Under the pieces are notes generated by a model. The model was not told the origin of the DNA. It saw nothing but the letters and a program-made list of their open reading frames with translations, and did no database searches. The position numbers and the translations under genes are program-made. Of a stretch of 64,000 nt of DNA, positions 22,590 through 33,498 are shown one piece after another. Every line of letters begins with the position of its first letter. The first letter of the stretch is position 1. The DNA is from Saccharum officinarum (taxonomy: Eukaryota > Streptophyta > Magnoliopsida > Poales > Poaceae), in the NCBI GenBank assembly GCA_020631735.1, contig JAIWYO010009581.1, positions 1-64,000 of the forward strand, written 5' to 3'.

Positions 22590-24872
22590 TCATGGAAGTG
22601 AAGCAGTCTGGATCTGCTCAGTAAGTGGGTCGGCAAGCTGTAACTCAAGAGCAAGAGCTGATGAAGTAGTAGCTACGAGAGCCGCAATCTCTGTCACCTG
22701 AGCCTGAAGAGTACCAATCGTAGGGGGATCAGTCGAAGCAACCGACGAAGGAACTGTCTCTATAGTTCCGGTCCCCGTCACTAAAGGAGCCACTGTCTCT
22801 GAAACTGACATCTCTGTAGTGGTCAGAACTGTGGTCTGGGAGGGTGTCGGCTGACCGGTCAACTCACTGTAGGATGCACTCAAGTCCGTAGAAAATGGAG
22901 TGCCAGTCAGAAGGTGAGGCCTAAGCTGAATCGGTGGAGTGAATCCTGTCTAAATAGGAGTGTAGCCTGGGGACTGAAATGACTGAGGCACCTGCTGCTA
23001 AGGTGAGGCAAACTGAAAGCTCGGCTATGGTCCCTGACTCTGAAGCCCACTGGGCTGTAAAGCTAGAGTAAGGACGGACGGTGGCGGAGGAACCCCAATA
23101 GTAACAAGGTGTCTCAAGAGCTCAAGATACTGCTGCTAGATAGCTGCCTGCTGCCTCTGTATCTCTAGCTGCTGCCGCTGAAACTCGTCCTAGCGAGCCT
23201 GAATCTATGCAAATGCAGCTACGTTGTCCTGAGTCTGTCTTTGTAACTGAATCTCCTACCTCTCCTGAGCCTGGGTCAATCTCTCAAGTATATCCACCAT
23301 GGCTGGGTCTGAGCGGGAGGCTGAACCAGAACCACCAGCCTCATGGTCATGAGGACGAGGAGAACGGTACCGAGGAAGTGGCTGGTAGTCGTCATCAGTG
23401 CTGTCGGTGGCATCGTCCTCGTCTGGATCAGCTGGCTGAGCATCCAAGTCAGCAAGCTCTGCCTCTGCAAGTCCCTCAATAGTTTGGTCCTGCTCAGCTG
23501 CAGTCTCAGGTACCTCTGCTCTCTGATGCTAACTCAGACTAGGTGCCTGCTCACGAGTAAGAGTGGCCCATAGCTGACGTATGTCGTACTCAAAAAAGGT
23601 TGTCATGGTGTCGGAGATCTCTGCTCGTATCTCAGCTAGAAGGTTGCAGGCACACCGAATCAAAAAATAGATCCAATGGACATAGGGTAGCTGACGATGA
23701 CCCTTGAAACCCTTTGCTAAAGTATCCTCTATCTCACAAAGCATCAAATCCCAAATATCAAACGGAGTCTGAGAGACAAGGTAGTGAACTACCCAAAGCT
23801 ACATATGAGTCAAACCCTCTCGGTAGCCCAACCTCAAAAGCAGTGTCCTTCTCACAATAGCATCAAGAACTTTGGCAATAGGAGTCAAACTATCTGGTGT
23901 GCGTCTGGACCCCTCACCAAATGGCTCGCAAAAGCACGATCTGACTAAGTTTGTAGGTGGTACAGTGCCACCATGAGGATGCCTCGGTGGTGGTGTCTGA
24001 CCAAAATAGAGCTAGTGGATCTTCGTCTCTAAAGCTGGGAGCCTCAGAATCTCCCGTACCCTGGTACTGTATAGTCTGCGGTCACGACCTCTGAATGCAA
24101 AGTGGATAAACTTGTGAGCGGGGTCTATCCAAAGTGAAGAGTAGAACTCCCTAACCCACATGCTGCAGTATGCCCCTATCCGACCTAAAAGATCTGACAA
24201 TCCTGGTAGAAAGGAGATATGAGGGCGGAGCTGCTCGCCAACAACTGCAACAAGTGACTCTAGTCGACAAACCCTCTGTGGTCTGAAGGCAATCCCACTG
24301 TCAACATAAGATCTATAGAAGTCCTCGTGTAGAGGTGTGTAGAATCCCTCTGAAGCTCTTGTGTCCCGCTGAGGTGGGAACCACCGAGCAATCTTGATGA
24401 AGCGGAGACTCTGAACCTATCATGTTGTGGCTCTCCTCAGGTCAAAGTGCTCAACAGGAGGCTGACCACGAGCTCTAGGAGGTGGGCGACTACAACATCT
24501 CTGACCCTCTGGCCTGGGAGTCACTTGAGCATGTGTCTGTCCTAAGCAACGACGCTGTGGAGTCTACGGCGTCTGATCCGATGACTCCTCTTCCTGCTCT
24601 GTTGGCTGCTCTTCTGTCTGCTCGGTGGCTTCTGTACCAAGCTATCATCCCTTAAGGTGGAAACGACGCTCACCAATCTGAATACCACTACCTCTGCCTC
24701 CTCTCTCAGCGCGACTAGCAGCTTCAGCCACTGCTTGTGCTACCTCTTCCTCTGTTCTCTTCCTTTTCTTGGTGATGACCTTCTTACGCTTGCCTCGGGC
24801 AACCTCTGTCAAACATGGAGGACTTCTGTTCCCGTCACTCGGAGCTCCACCAACATTCTTGCAGCAGGCCAT
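22590..24872 (-). pseudogene. Long ORF in the env position of the Sirevirus, riddled with TAG stops
   Basis: From ATG 24872 to TGA 22590 the minus strand keeps one frame of 761 codons with no frameshift but 13 in-frame TAG and 2 TGA (no TAA). The predicted product starts with a basic segment (KRKKVITKKRKR), then a globular part (WVREFYSSLW, RVREILRLPAL, FDIWDLMLCEIED, LPYVHWIYFLI) that resembles the plant transposon protein domain Transposase_32. An acidic linker (DPDEDDATDSTDDD), a Gln-rich coiled coil (EFQRQQLEIQRQQAAI) and a Thr/Ser/Pro-rich tail follow. I see no signal peptide and no clear membrane anchor, so the 'envelope' label often used for this position is not supported. Function unknown. 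Confidence 0.72.
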
Positions 24873-25679
24873 GCTGACAAGACTCTGTGACTGAGAAAAA
24901 ACTAACACTGAAATATCAATTCCCAAACAAGAGCTCCCTCTAAATCAATCCACGACTGACACGAACAGATATGAGTCACTGTCAGGTATAAAGATGATGT
25001 ACTATCACTGAAGAGATGATGAGTTGATTCTTAAGAGGCTTGGCCTCAATCCGTACCTGCGGGCTTGGCCCCGGGTTCAACTGCCACTGAACAAGTTTCT
25101 AACAGACTCGCAGCTTGAAAGACATGACTCACTGCAGAGATGGAATAGATAGGGATATTGTAAACAACATATTTTAACTAATAGAAGAGTAATATCCTTA
25201 TGAAAGCAAGCAGAATAGGTAAGAAAGGAACAGAGCATGGCTTGCTATCTTAGATGAGCGAGATTTCAGAGAAGATATAAGAGAGCTTGACGTGCGGGGG
25301 CACCACAAGGAGATTACTGCATTGCCGAGTCAGGAGGCAAACCAGAAGTGAGTCACAGACCTTTGAGGCAAAAACACGAACAGGTGGATGGCAAGGGAAA
25401 GTTCATCCAGTGGAAGAAGGCCAAGGAGAGAGGCTCACCGGGAAGGAATGTCACTGGAACGGACGTCGGGCGCAAAAAGATACTAAGCTCGTGGAGAGGT
25501 GCTAGCGGCGAACGCTAAAAAGCTCGATGAGGTCGGTTCGGGCAGCGGAGACGGCTGGAGATGGTGACGGCAAGGACGGGTACGGTGGCACGGTGGGCCG
25601 AGAGGCCATGGTCGGCTGGGCGTCACGGGCCACGGCGCGGCTGGGCTTCTTCACTCGGTGCGGTGGTGGTCGGAACAGG

Positions 25680-25860
25680 CAGAGGAGCGCTCGTTCGGTA
25701 TGGTGGCGCGATGGGCGGTGGCGCACGGTGCGGTGGAGCGATGGGCGGCGGCGCTCGGTGCGGTGGAGCAATGGGTGGCGGCGCTCGATGTGGTGGAGCG
25801 ATGGGCAGCGGCGCGATGGGCGGCGGCGCGATGGCCGGCGCTTGGTGCGGTGGCGTGAGG
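25680..25860. repeat. GC-rich tandem repeat (about 12- and 33-base units)
   Basis: Units of the type GATGGGCGGCGGCGCGATG and 'gctcggtgcggtggagc' recur at least five times. They generate Gly/Ala/Arg-rich pseudo-ORFs on both strands. No function is proposed. Confidence 0.8.
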
Positions 25861-25959
25861 AGCAGGTTGGCGGTGGGTTAGGGTAGAGGAGCGGCGCGAA
25901 GAAGAAAAGGAGACCCCCGTAGATCGGTCAGAAAAAAAAATGAGATCCACTTTTCAATC

Positions 25960-26290
25960 CATTGACCGGACGCGCTCCTCGAACAACCGGACGTGCTCAA
26001 GAGGCGTCCGGTCAGAGTCTAGTAAGGTTTGGAGGTCGACCGGACATGTCCGGTGAGAGGTGATCGGACGCGGATAGAGTCCGGTCCGAGAACCGATGCA
26101 CAACAGAGAACCCCCTGGACGACCGGACGCGTCCACATGATACAAATAGGACACCGATAGAGTTTGGTCAGAAAATAGCTTGAGAATCATTTTCACGCGA
26201 CCGGACACGCAGGTGATGTCCGGAACCGAACGCAGTGGTCAAGCAGCGTCGCGTCCGGTCCAACGTCCGGTCAGTGATTTTCATCTTTTC
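25960..26290. repeat. Second CCGGACGCG palindrome cluster, internal to the Sirevirus
   Basis: Motifs such as GACCGGACGCGCTC, GGCGTCCGGTCAGAG, ACCGGACATGTCCGGT and GACCGGACGCGTCC recur like those in the LTR (21240-21590), although this stretch is far inside the element. Confidence 0.75.
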
Positions 26291-26764
26291 CTCTTTCGAT
26301 CTTCGACGTGACTTCTCCCAATCAAGTTCTAATACAAAAAGACACAAATAAGCACCCATTGGAACCTGATATGAGTGAATTCTCTCAAACCCTTAAGTTT
26401 TAAAAATAAATTCACCTTAGGCTAGTATTATTTTTAAGAAAATAAGCAATAAACACCCGAGGAGCAATGTATGGCCATGCAATAGAGTTTATAAACCCTT
26501 AGGAGCGTCAAATGCTCTCTCTATTCATGGATGAACACAGAGGTTGCTCAAAACAAAACCAAAAAGAAATGACAAAGCAACAAACATGCATATGCAATGC
26601 AAAGCAAGAAAGTAAAACTAGGTTGCTTGTCAAGTTTGATCCACGATTAGACTTCTTCACTCCTCCAAAAAGGGTTATCGTAACCGTGTTAGACAAGTCC
26701 TAGATGCATTACGGAAATTTAAACATGACATATATTACAATGCAATGCAAGGGACAACACAAGT

Positions 26765-29700
26765 TCATTTCTTAAAATTACTAGAATCAAGCACATTTAG
26801 CTCACTTCTCAACCTACAAAAGGTAGCCTCATCCAAAGGTTTAGTGAAGATATTCGCTAATTGATTTTCACTTCTTACACCTTCTAGTGATATATCATTT
26901 TTAGCAACATGATCTCTTAGAAAGTGATAACGGATATCAATGTGCTTGGTGCGTGAGTGTTGTACTGGATTATTGGCAATTTTAACGGCACTTTCATTAT
27001 CACATAAAAGTGGCACCTTATCAAAAACAACACCATAGTCTAGAAGAGTTTGCTTCATATATAAGATTTTTGCACAACAAGCCCCCGCAGCAATGTATTC
27101 CACCTCGGCGGTGGACAAAGCCATACTATTTTGCTTTTTAGATGACCAAAATACAAGTGACCTCCCAAGCAAATGGCACCCTCCGGATGTGCTTTTTCTA
27201 TCAATTTTGCAACCGGCGTAATCCGAGTCGGAATAGCCAACTAGTTAGAATCTAGCTCCTTTGGGATACCAAAGGCCAATGCTTGGGGTGTGCTTAAGAT
27301 ATCTTAAGATTCTTTTCACGGCACTTAGGTGAGGTTCTTTAGGACAAGCTTGAAAGCGAGCACACATGCACACACTAAACATGATATCGGGCCTAGATAC
27401 GGTAAGGTACAACAAGCTACCAATCATAGAACGGTAGAGAGTTTGATCAACCAGTTTAACTCCCTCATCTAGGTCGAGATGTCCATTTGATGGCATTGGG
27501 GTCTTGATTGGCTTACAATCATCCATCTTGAACCTCTTGAGAAGATCCTTGGTATACTTTTCTTGAGAGATAAAAATCCCTTCTTTTATTTTCTTAACTT
27601 GAAAACCAAGGAAGAATGTAAGTTCACCAATCATGGACATCTCAAACTCCTTCGACATTAATTCACCAAATTCCTTGCAATAATCTTCATTTGTTGAGCC
27701 AAAAATAATATCATCAACATAGACTTGACAAATGAAGATCTCCCCATTAAGCTTCTTGGTGAATAGTGTGGTGTCGACCTTCCCAATAGTGAAGCTCTTC
27801 TCAATGAGAAAGTCCCAGAGATGCTCATACCACGCTTTAGGGCTTGTTTGAGCCCATATAGCGTCTTGGACAACCTATAAACATGATTAGGATATCTAGA
27901 GTCTTCAAACCCAGGAGGTTGATCAACATAGACTAGTTCATTTATGAAGCCATTTAAAAATGCACTTTTAACATCCATTTGATATAATTTCATTTCATGA
28001 TGCGATGCATATGCAAGAAGGATACGGATGGCTTCAAGTCTTGCAACGGGTGCAAAGGTCTCTCCAAAGTTAAGGCCTTCAACTTGAGAGAACCCCTTTG
28101 CAACTAGTCTTGCCTTGTTCCTCACAACTACGCCTTGGTCATCTTGCTTGTTGTGGAACACTCACTTGGTTCTAATGACCCTTGCACCTTTTGGATGCTC
28201 CTCAAGTGTCCAAACTTGATTGCGGGTGAAGTTGTTCAATTCTTCGTGCATTGCATTCACCCAATCTAGATCTTGAAGAGCTTCTTCTACATTCTTAGGC
28301 TCAAGACAAGAGACAAAAGAGTGATGTTCAATAAAAGAAGTAAGCTTTTAAGATCGAGTCATTACACCCTTTGTAGGACTCCCTATGATGAGATCTTGTG
28401 GATGTGCTTAAAGTAGAGGTGAGTGTCTTCTATCAACCACTTGAGGAGGAGGTTGGGGAGCATCAACATCTCGAGCTTGTGCCTCAGCTTGTTCATGAGA
28501 GACATGAGTGTCTTCATTTTTAACTCTCTCATTTTTGTCATCATCTTGAGGCACATATGATGAAGATGGTGGATTAATCATTTGAGTATTGTCTTCATCA
28601 TCTTTAGGCTTGATGTCTCCCACCAACATGTTCTTCATTGTCTCCCTCAATGGCTCATCACCTACATCATCATAATTCTCAATTGCTCCTTAGGAGCCAT
28701 TAGATTCATCAAATTCCACATCATATGTTTCTTAAACCAAACCGGTGGCATGGTTAAATACTCTATATGCTTTGGACTTTGATGAGTAGCCAACAAGAAA
28801 ACCAATATCACAACGTCTTTGGAACTTCCCTAGGTGTTGCCGCTTCTTGTAGATATAGCATTTGTAACCAAACACTAAAAGAATGAGACATCCAGCTTCT
28901 TCCCATTTAGCAACTCATAGGGGGTCTTGCCAAGAAACTTTTGTAGGAAGAGGCGATTTGATGCATAGCATGCGGTGTTAATTGCCTCGGCCCACAATTT
29001 TTCCAGTGTGTTGTCCTCATCTAGCATTGTTCTTGCAAGAGTAATCAATGTCTGGTTCTTTCTCTCAACTACACCATTTTGTTGAGGAGTGTAGGTTGAT
29101 GAAACCTCATGCTTGATCCCAATCTCATCACAATAAGCTTCAATGTTTGTGTTGTCAAATTCTTTGCCATTGTCACTTCTTATCTTCTTTATCTTGACTT
29201 CAAATTCATTTTGAGCTCTCTTTACAAACTTCTTGAAACAAGTGGCCACTTTGGATTTGTCATGAAGAAAGAATGTCCAAGTGTATCTTGAGTAGTCATC
29301 CACAATCACAAGACAATAAAGGTTTCCACCCAAGCTCTTGTAAGTTATAGGACCAAACAAATCCATGTGTAGAAGCTCTAACACTCTTGATGTTGACATG
29401 TAAGCTTTTGTTGGATGAGTATTTGTAACTTGTTTACCGGCTTAACATGCACTACAAGGTTTGTCCTTCTCAAACTTGACATCTTTCAAACCTCTCACTA
29501 ACTCTTTCTTCAACAATTTGTTGAGAGTATTCATTCCAACATGAGCAAGCCTCCTATGCCAAAGCCACCCAAGTGAAGTTTTGGTGAACAAGCATGTCAT
29601 CAAATTTGCATCTTCGGAGGTGAAATCAACAAGATAGAGATTGTTGTATCTAAAGCCTTTGAAAATCACTTGCTTGTCTTCTATCTTTGATACTACCACT

Positions 29701-29987
29701 TCATTTGGAGTGAATGAACATTGATAGCCAAGATCACAAACTTGCCCAACGGATAGTAGATTGAAACTCAAAGAAGCAACATAGAGCACATTTAAAAGAG
29801 AGTGATCATTTGATATTACAATCTTGCCTATACCCTTGACTTTGCTCTTTGAATTGTCCCCAAATGTAATCTTCTCTTGATATTCCCCATTTTCTTCAAG
29901 TGAGGTGAACATACGAGGATCACCGGTCATATGTTGAGTGCAACCACTATCAATAACCCAATGAGTTCCACTGGTCTTGTAGTTCAC
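26765..29987 (-). pseudogene. Sirevirus (Copia) pol: protease, integrase, RT and RNase H
   Basis: Minus-strand blocks occur in Copia order. Protease has DSGCTQHMTG at about 29940. A GAG-pre-integrase motif (WHRRLAHVGMNTL) leads to CSAC, where a TAA follows. Integrase keeps HMDLFGP, IVDDYSRYTW, IRSDNGKEF and TYTPQQNGVVERKNQ. RT keeps [11 protein letters not shown] and [10 protein letters not shown], loses frame near 27838 and regains it near 27658. RNase H has STAEVEYIAAGACCA and the C-terminal TKHIDIRYHFLRDHV motif. Besides frameshifts near 28878 and 27838, stops include TAA after CSAC, TAA at 28408 and a TGA near 28164; most sit where Gln or Trp is usual, pointing to C-to-T or G-to-A changes. 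Confidence 0.9.
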
Positions 29988-30001
29988 CTACACATAAGAG
30001 A

Positions 30002-31205
30002 TCAAGCTTTTTGTTTAGGGACCCAAACTTGAGAGGGACCCTTAACTTTCTCAACTAGTGACTTGGCAACCCAAATTTTCTTAGGCCTATTCTTGTTTGG
30101 GGGACCCAAGAACATGACTTTCATTTTTCCACTAGAATCTCTTCTAAGCATATAGTGAGCATTGAAAGCAAATGGTCTAGCATGCTTGGGCAAGGGTTGT
30201 GGTGGTGGAGTTTCACACTCATGAGCAAAGTGGCCCTCTTGTCCACACTCAACACATCTCTTAGGCTTGGGCTTTGATTTGTTTTGTTGTTGTTGAGTTT
30301 TGGCCTTCTTCTCTTGATTTGCCAAGTAACCAATACCACTTCTATCCATCTTCATGACGGTGTTCATGAGTAGCTCACTTTGCAAGTATTGACCTGTTGT
30401 AAACTTGCTTAAACCAGTCTTGAGATGCTCTTTCTCTTGCTTTAGCTTTTTGTTCTCCTTAATGAGTGACTCATTTGATGTTTGCTTTTCAAGAGCCATC
30501 AACCCTTTTAGCTTCTTGTTCTCATCTCTAAGCATTTCATTTTCACTCTTGAGCTTGACATAATCATAATAATTATCGGACTCAACCACTTTCTTGCCTT
30601 TGCCACTAGAGCCTTGCTCAATGCTCTCAATAATCAAGATCACATGATGTGGCTATATCAATCTTAACAACTTGGTTAATAGCATCATGTGTCTCAAGAG
30701 AAAGCTCATTAGCAACAACAAGACTATCATAATTAATTTTCAATGAAGTATAGTTATCTTTTAGCAAGTTGTGCCTAGTGTTGAGCTCATCATGCTTCTT
30801 CTCAAGTTTATCATGTTCATCTCTAAGCTCTTTGTTGAAAGTTTTGAGCTCCTTGAGAGTAGAAGTCACAATTTCATTTTGATCTTTAAGCTCATCACTA
30901 GTCTTTTGTGCAATCTTAAGCTTTGATGAAAGTGATTCATTTTTATTTTGAAGCTCATCATTTTCATTTCTAGTCTTTCTTATGACTTTAGAGTATTTGT
31001 TGAGTAATTTTACAAGTTCATCATAAGAAGGTGCATCAAATTCATCATCACTATCACTATCATCATCATCATCATCACTTTCATTATTTTGTACCTTTCG
31101 TTCACCCTTGGCCATGAGGCATAGGTGAGTAGTGGATGATGACGGTGAAGATGGCGGTGAAGGTGGTGGTGAAGATGTTGATGAAGATAATGATGGCCCA
31201 ATCAC
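30002..31205 (-). pseudogene. Sirevirus gag, C-terminal part: coiled coil and second zinc knuckle
   Basis: Two frames joined by a shift near 30640. The first (31205-30627) has a Ser/Pro start, an Asp-rich patch and a long heptad-like Lys/Glu/Leu segment. The second (30643-30002) continues the coiled coil and ends with a CCHC knuckle (CVECGQEGHFAHEC) and a basic tail. A long coiled-coil gag with two knuckles is typical of Sireviruses, in which it may contact host proteins (family knowledge). Confidence 0.85.
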
Positions 31206-32356
31206 AAATGCGGTGACCTTCTCTTTCTCATCGTCGCTCTCATCGCTAGAGACTCACATGATGACTCAATGTCGGTGAGCCAATCACCCACAATGTAAGC
31301 TTTGCCTCCCTTCTTCTTTTTGTGATGTTCTTTCTTCTTACCATCCTTCTTCTTGTATGGCTTTTTCTTCTTCTTTTCATCTTCTTCATCACTAGATTCA
31401 TCTTTCTTGCCCTTATTCTTGTTCTTGTATTTGTCTTTTGGAGGCTTAGGGCATTGATGAGCTAGATGACCAAGTTCACCATAATTGTAGCAATTCATTT
31501 CAGATATAGGTTTTCTTTTGCTACTAGTGAAGAACTTCTTCTTCTTGCCATCGAACTTAATGCCACTCTTATTAAGCTTCTTAAGCATCTTGGTGGTCTT
31601 TTTCACCATGAGAGCAAGTGACGCATCATCAATGTCACTCTCACTTGAGCTTTCATGCACAATCATGGCTTTGCTCTTCTTCTTTTTCTTGTCATGGCTA
31701 TCTTTGAAAGCCAAGTCCTTCTTCTTGGAAGATGATGAGCCCTCTTCCGAAGTGATATGCATGTACATCTCATGGGCATTGATCTTTCCCAATACTTGTG
31801 TCGGTGTTACGGTGGAAAGATCGCTTTGGTGAAGCACGGTGACAATGTGGACATACTTCTCAATGGGAAGAACACTCAAGATCCTTCTTGCAACATCCGA
31901 TGGACTCATTTGAGTGAGCCTGAGAGCATTGAGATCCTCTACAAGAACATTCAAGCGAGTGTACATGTCATTAGCACTTTCTTTGGGAAGCATCTCAAAT
32001 GAATTAATCTTCTTTAAAGCAATATGGTAGCGTTCCTCACGCTCACTCTTAGTTCCCTCATGGAGAGCACAAAGGTTTTCTCACAATTCATGAGCATTTT
32101 TTGCATTACGCACATGATTGAAGATATCCTTGTCAAGGCCCCGGTAGAGTGCATTTCTTGCTTTTGCATTCCACCGGTCATACTTCTCCTCGTCACCAAC
32201 GGGGTTAGCGGGATCCTTGACTTCCGGAAGCCCTTCGGTGGTGGCTCTAAGACACCCAACGACATCTATGGCTTCGAGGTACGCCTCCATGCAGATTTTC
32301 CAATATGGAAAATCATCTCCCTCAAAGATGGGAGGTGGTCCTTCCCCATTAGACAT
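31202..32356 (-). pseudogene. Sirevirus gag, N-terminal part with first zinc knuckle
   Basis: ATG 32356 starts MSNGEGPPPIFEGDDFPYWK, the usual Copia Gag start (DUF4219/UBN2 type). A TGA at 32081 interrupts the frame just before the ENLCALHEGT block, where Trp is expected. The same frame continues through LPIEKYVHIV and Lys-rich linkers to a knuckle reading CYNYGELGHLAHQC: the second Cys is Tyr, so zinc binding would fail. It loses frame near 31250 and joins 30002-31205. The primer site is 40 bases upstream of the ATG. Confidence 0.87.
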
Positions 32357-32395
32357 CTTGCTCTAGGCGGTAAAGCCTAATTTAGGAGCAACTCG

Positions 32396-32407
32396 GCTCT
32401 GATACCA
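32396..32407 (-). other. Primer binding site of the Sirevirus, initiator tRNA-Met
   Basis: The minus strand reads TGGTATCAGAGC two bases from the right LTR, complementary to the 3' end of initiator tRNA-Met. It defines the right LTR as the 5' LTR. Confidence 0.93.
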
Positions 32408-32409
32408 AT

Positions 32410-33498
32410 TGAAAGGATCAAGATGCCTAAGAGGGGGGGTGAATTAGGCTTCTCTAAAATTTATTGCGAGAATTAAATCCTACTAAGCCATAATTCACCC
32501 CTAGTGCCTACAAGTGTTCCTAGTGATTCTACCGATAAAAGTTTTGCACCCTAAGTTCCAATCCTAGTCTAGCATGGCAATTCTAGGAAATTAAACCAAG
32601 CAACAAAAGCAATGTGAGAAAATAAATTGCTTGAATATAAAGGGTTAGGAACACGGCGATGTTTTCCCAAGGTATTGGAGAGTCGCCACTCCCCACTAGT
32701 CCTCGTTGGAGCACCCGCGCAAGGGTGTAGCTCCCCCTTGATCCGCGCGAGGATCAAGTGCTCTTTACGGGCTGGTTCTTTGACACTTTATCGCGGTGAA
32801 TCACCCACAACTGCTCACAAGATGAGTTGGGTCATCCACAAGCTCGCCGGATGATCACCAAGCTCCCAATCACCACCAAGTCGTCTAGGTGATGGCGATC
32901 ACCAAGAGTAACAAGCAAGAACTCTCACTTGACCACAACAAGCCTAATGAGAAGGTGGATGCACACTTGCTACTCCCTAGTCACTAATGAGGGTCCTTAA
33001 TCTTGGATTCTCAAATCTCAAGCGAGCCACAACGTCCGGTCGTGAGGTTGCATTTTGCTACAGTTCACTACACTGACCGGGCATGAGTGAGTAGCCTGAA
33101 TAAAGCTTCTTCCAAATGATCTTTGGGCTTCACCTGAGCTACCTAGTGCTAAGTTTGATAAGTGTGCACTACACCTAAACAAATAGACTCACTTAGGTCA
33201 AGCTACTCACTCATGCCCCCCTTTATAGTACGGCCAAAGGAGAAAAGCGAAGATCCTAACGACTATTCCGAACGTAACTTAACTCCTCGACGTCCGGAAC
33301 TAACCGTCCTTAACCTTGTCATTAATCCTTTAAAAACCAAAACGATTTCTATCAAGGGGCATGAAAACCATAGTGCCCAAAACAGTCACCATTCCCATGA
33401 CCTAACTTACCAAAGTTTCTGCAAAACACACGTTAGTCATGGTAATGTTGTGTTGTCATCAATTGCCGAAACCCACTCTAGGAGCCTAGATGCTTTCA
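32410..33498 (-). repeat. 5' LTR of the Sirevirus with internal deletions
   Basis: Only 1089 bases against 1544 in the other LTR. Compared with the 3' LTR it lacks about 395 bases equivalent to 21092-21486 and about 60 bases equivalent to 21547-21606. The first loss removes the TATA-like box and most CCGGACG palindromes, so this LTR probably lacks a core promoter. Confidence 0.9.

Larger units (their letters stand above)
24927..26764. other. Sirevirus spacer between RNase H and the 3' ORF
   Basis: About 1.8 kb without a minus-strand gene. It holds a tandem array (25680-25850), a second cluster of CCGGACG motifs (25960-26290) and AT-rich flanks. Glycine- or alanine-rich frames here are products of the tandem repeat. 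It may hold a splice acceptor for the downstream ORF, but none can be named. Confidence 0.55.
20480..33498 (-). mobile_element. Sirevirus-type Ty1/Copia LTR retrotransposon, minus strand
   Basis: A 13-kb element with LTRs 20480-22023 and 32410-33498, termini TGAAAG...CTTTCA, and a perfect GTTGG duplication (20475-20479 and 33499-33503). The minus strand has an iMet primer site, a long gag with two zinc knuckles and a coiled-coil region, pol in Copia order (protease, integrase, RT, RNase H), then a long 3' region with another ORF before the 3' LTR. Multiple polypurine tracts, GC-rich palindromes and the added 3' ORF are Sirevirus traits (family knowledge). Stops and frameshifts make it non-autonomous. 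Confidence 0.94.

Noticed and set aside
25527..25886. Gly/Ala/Arg-rich ORFs on both strands
   Set aside because: They are produced by a short GC-rich tandem repeat in the Sirevirus spacer.
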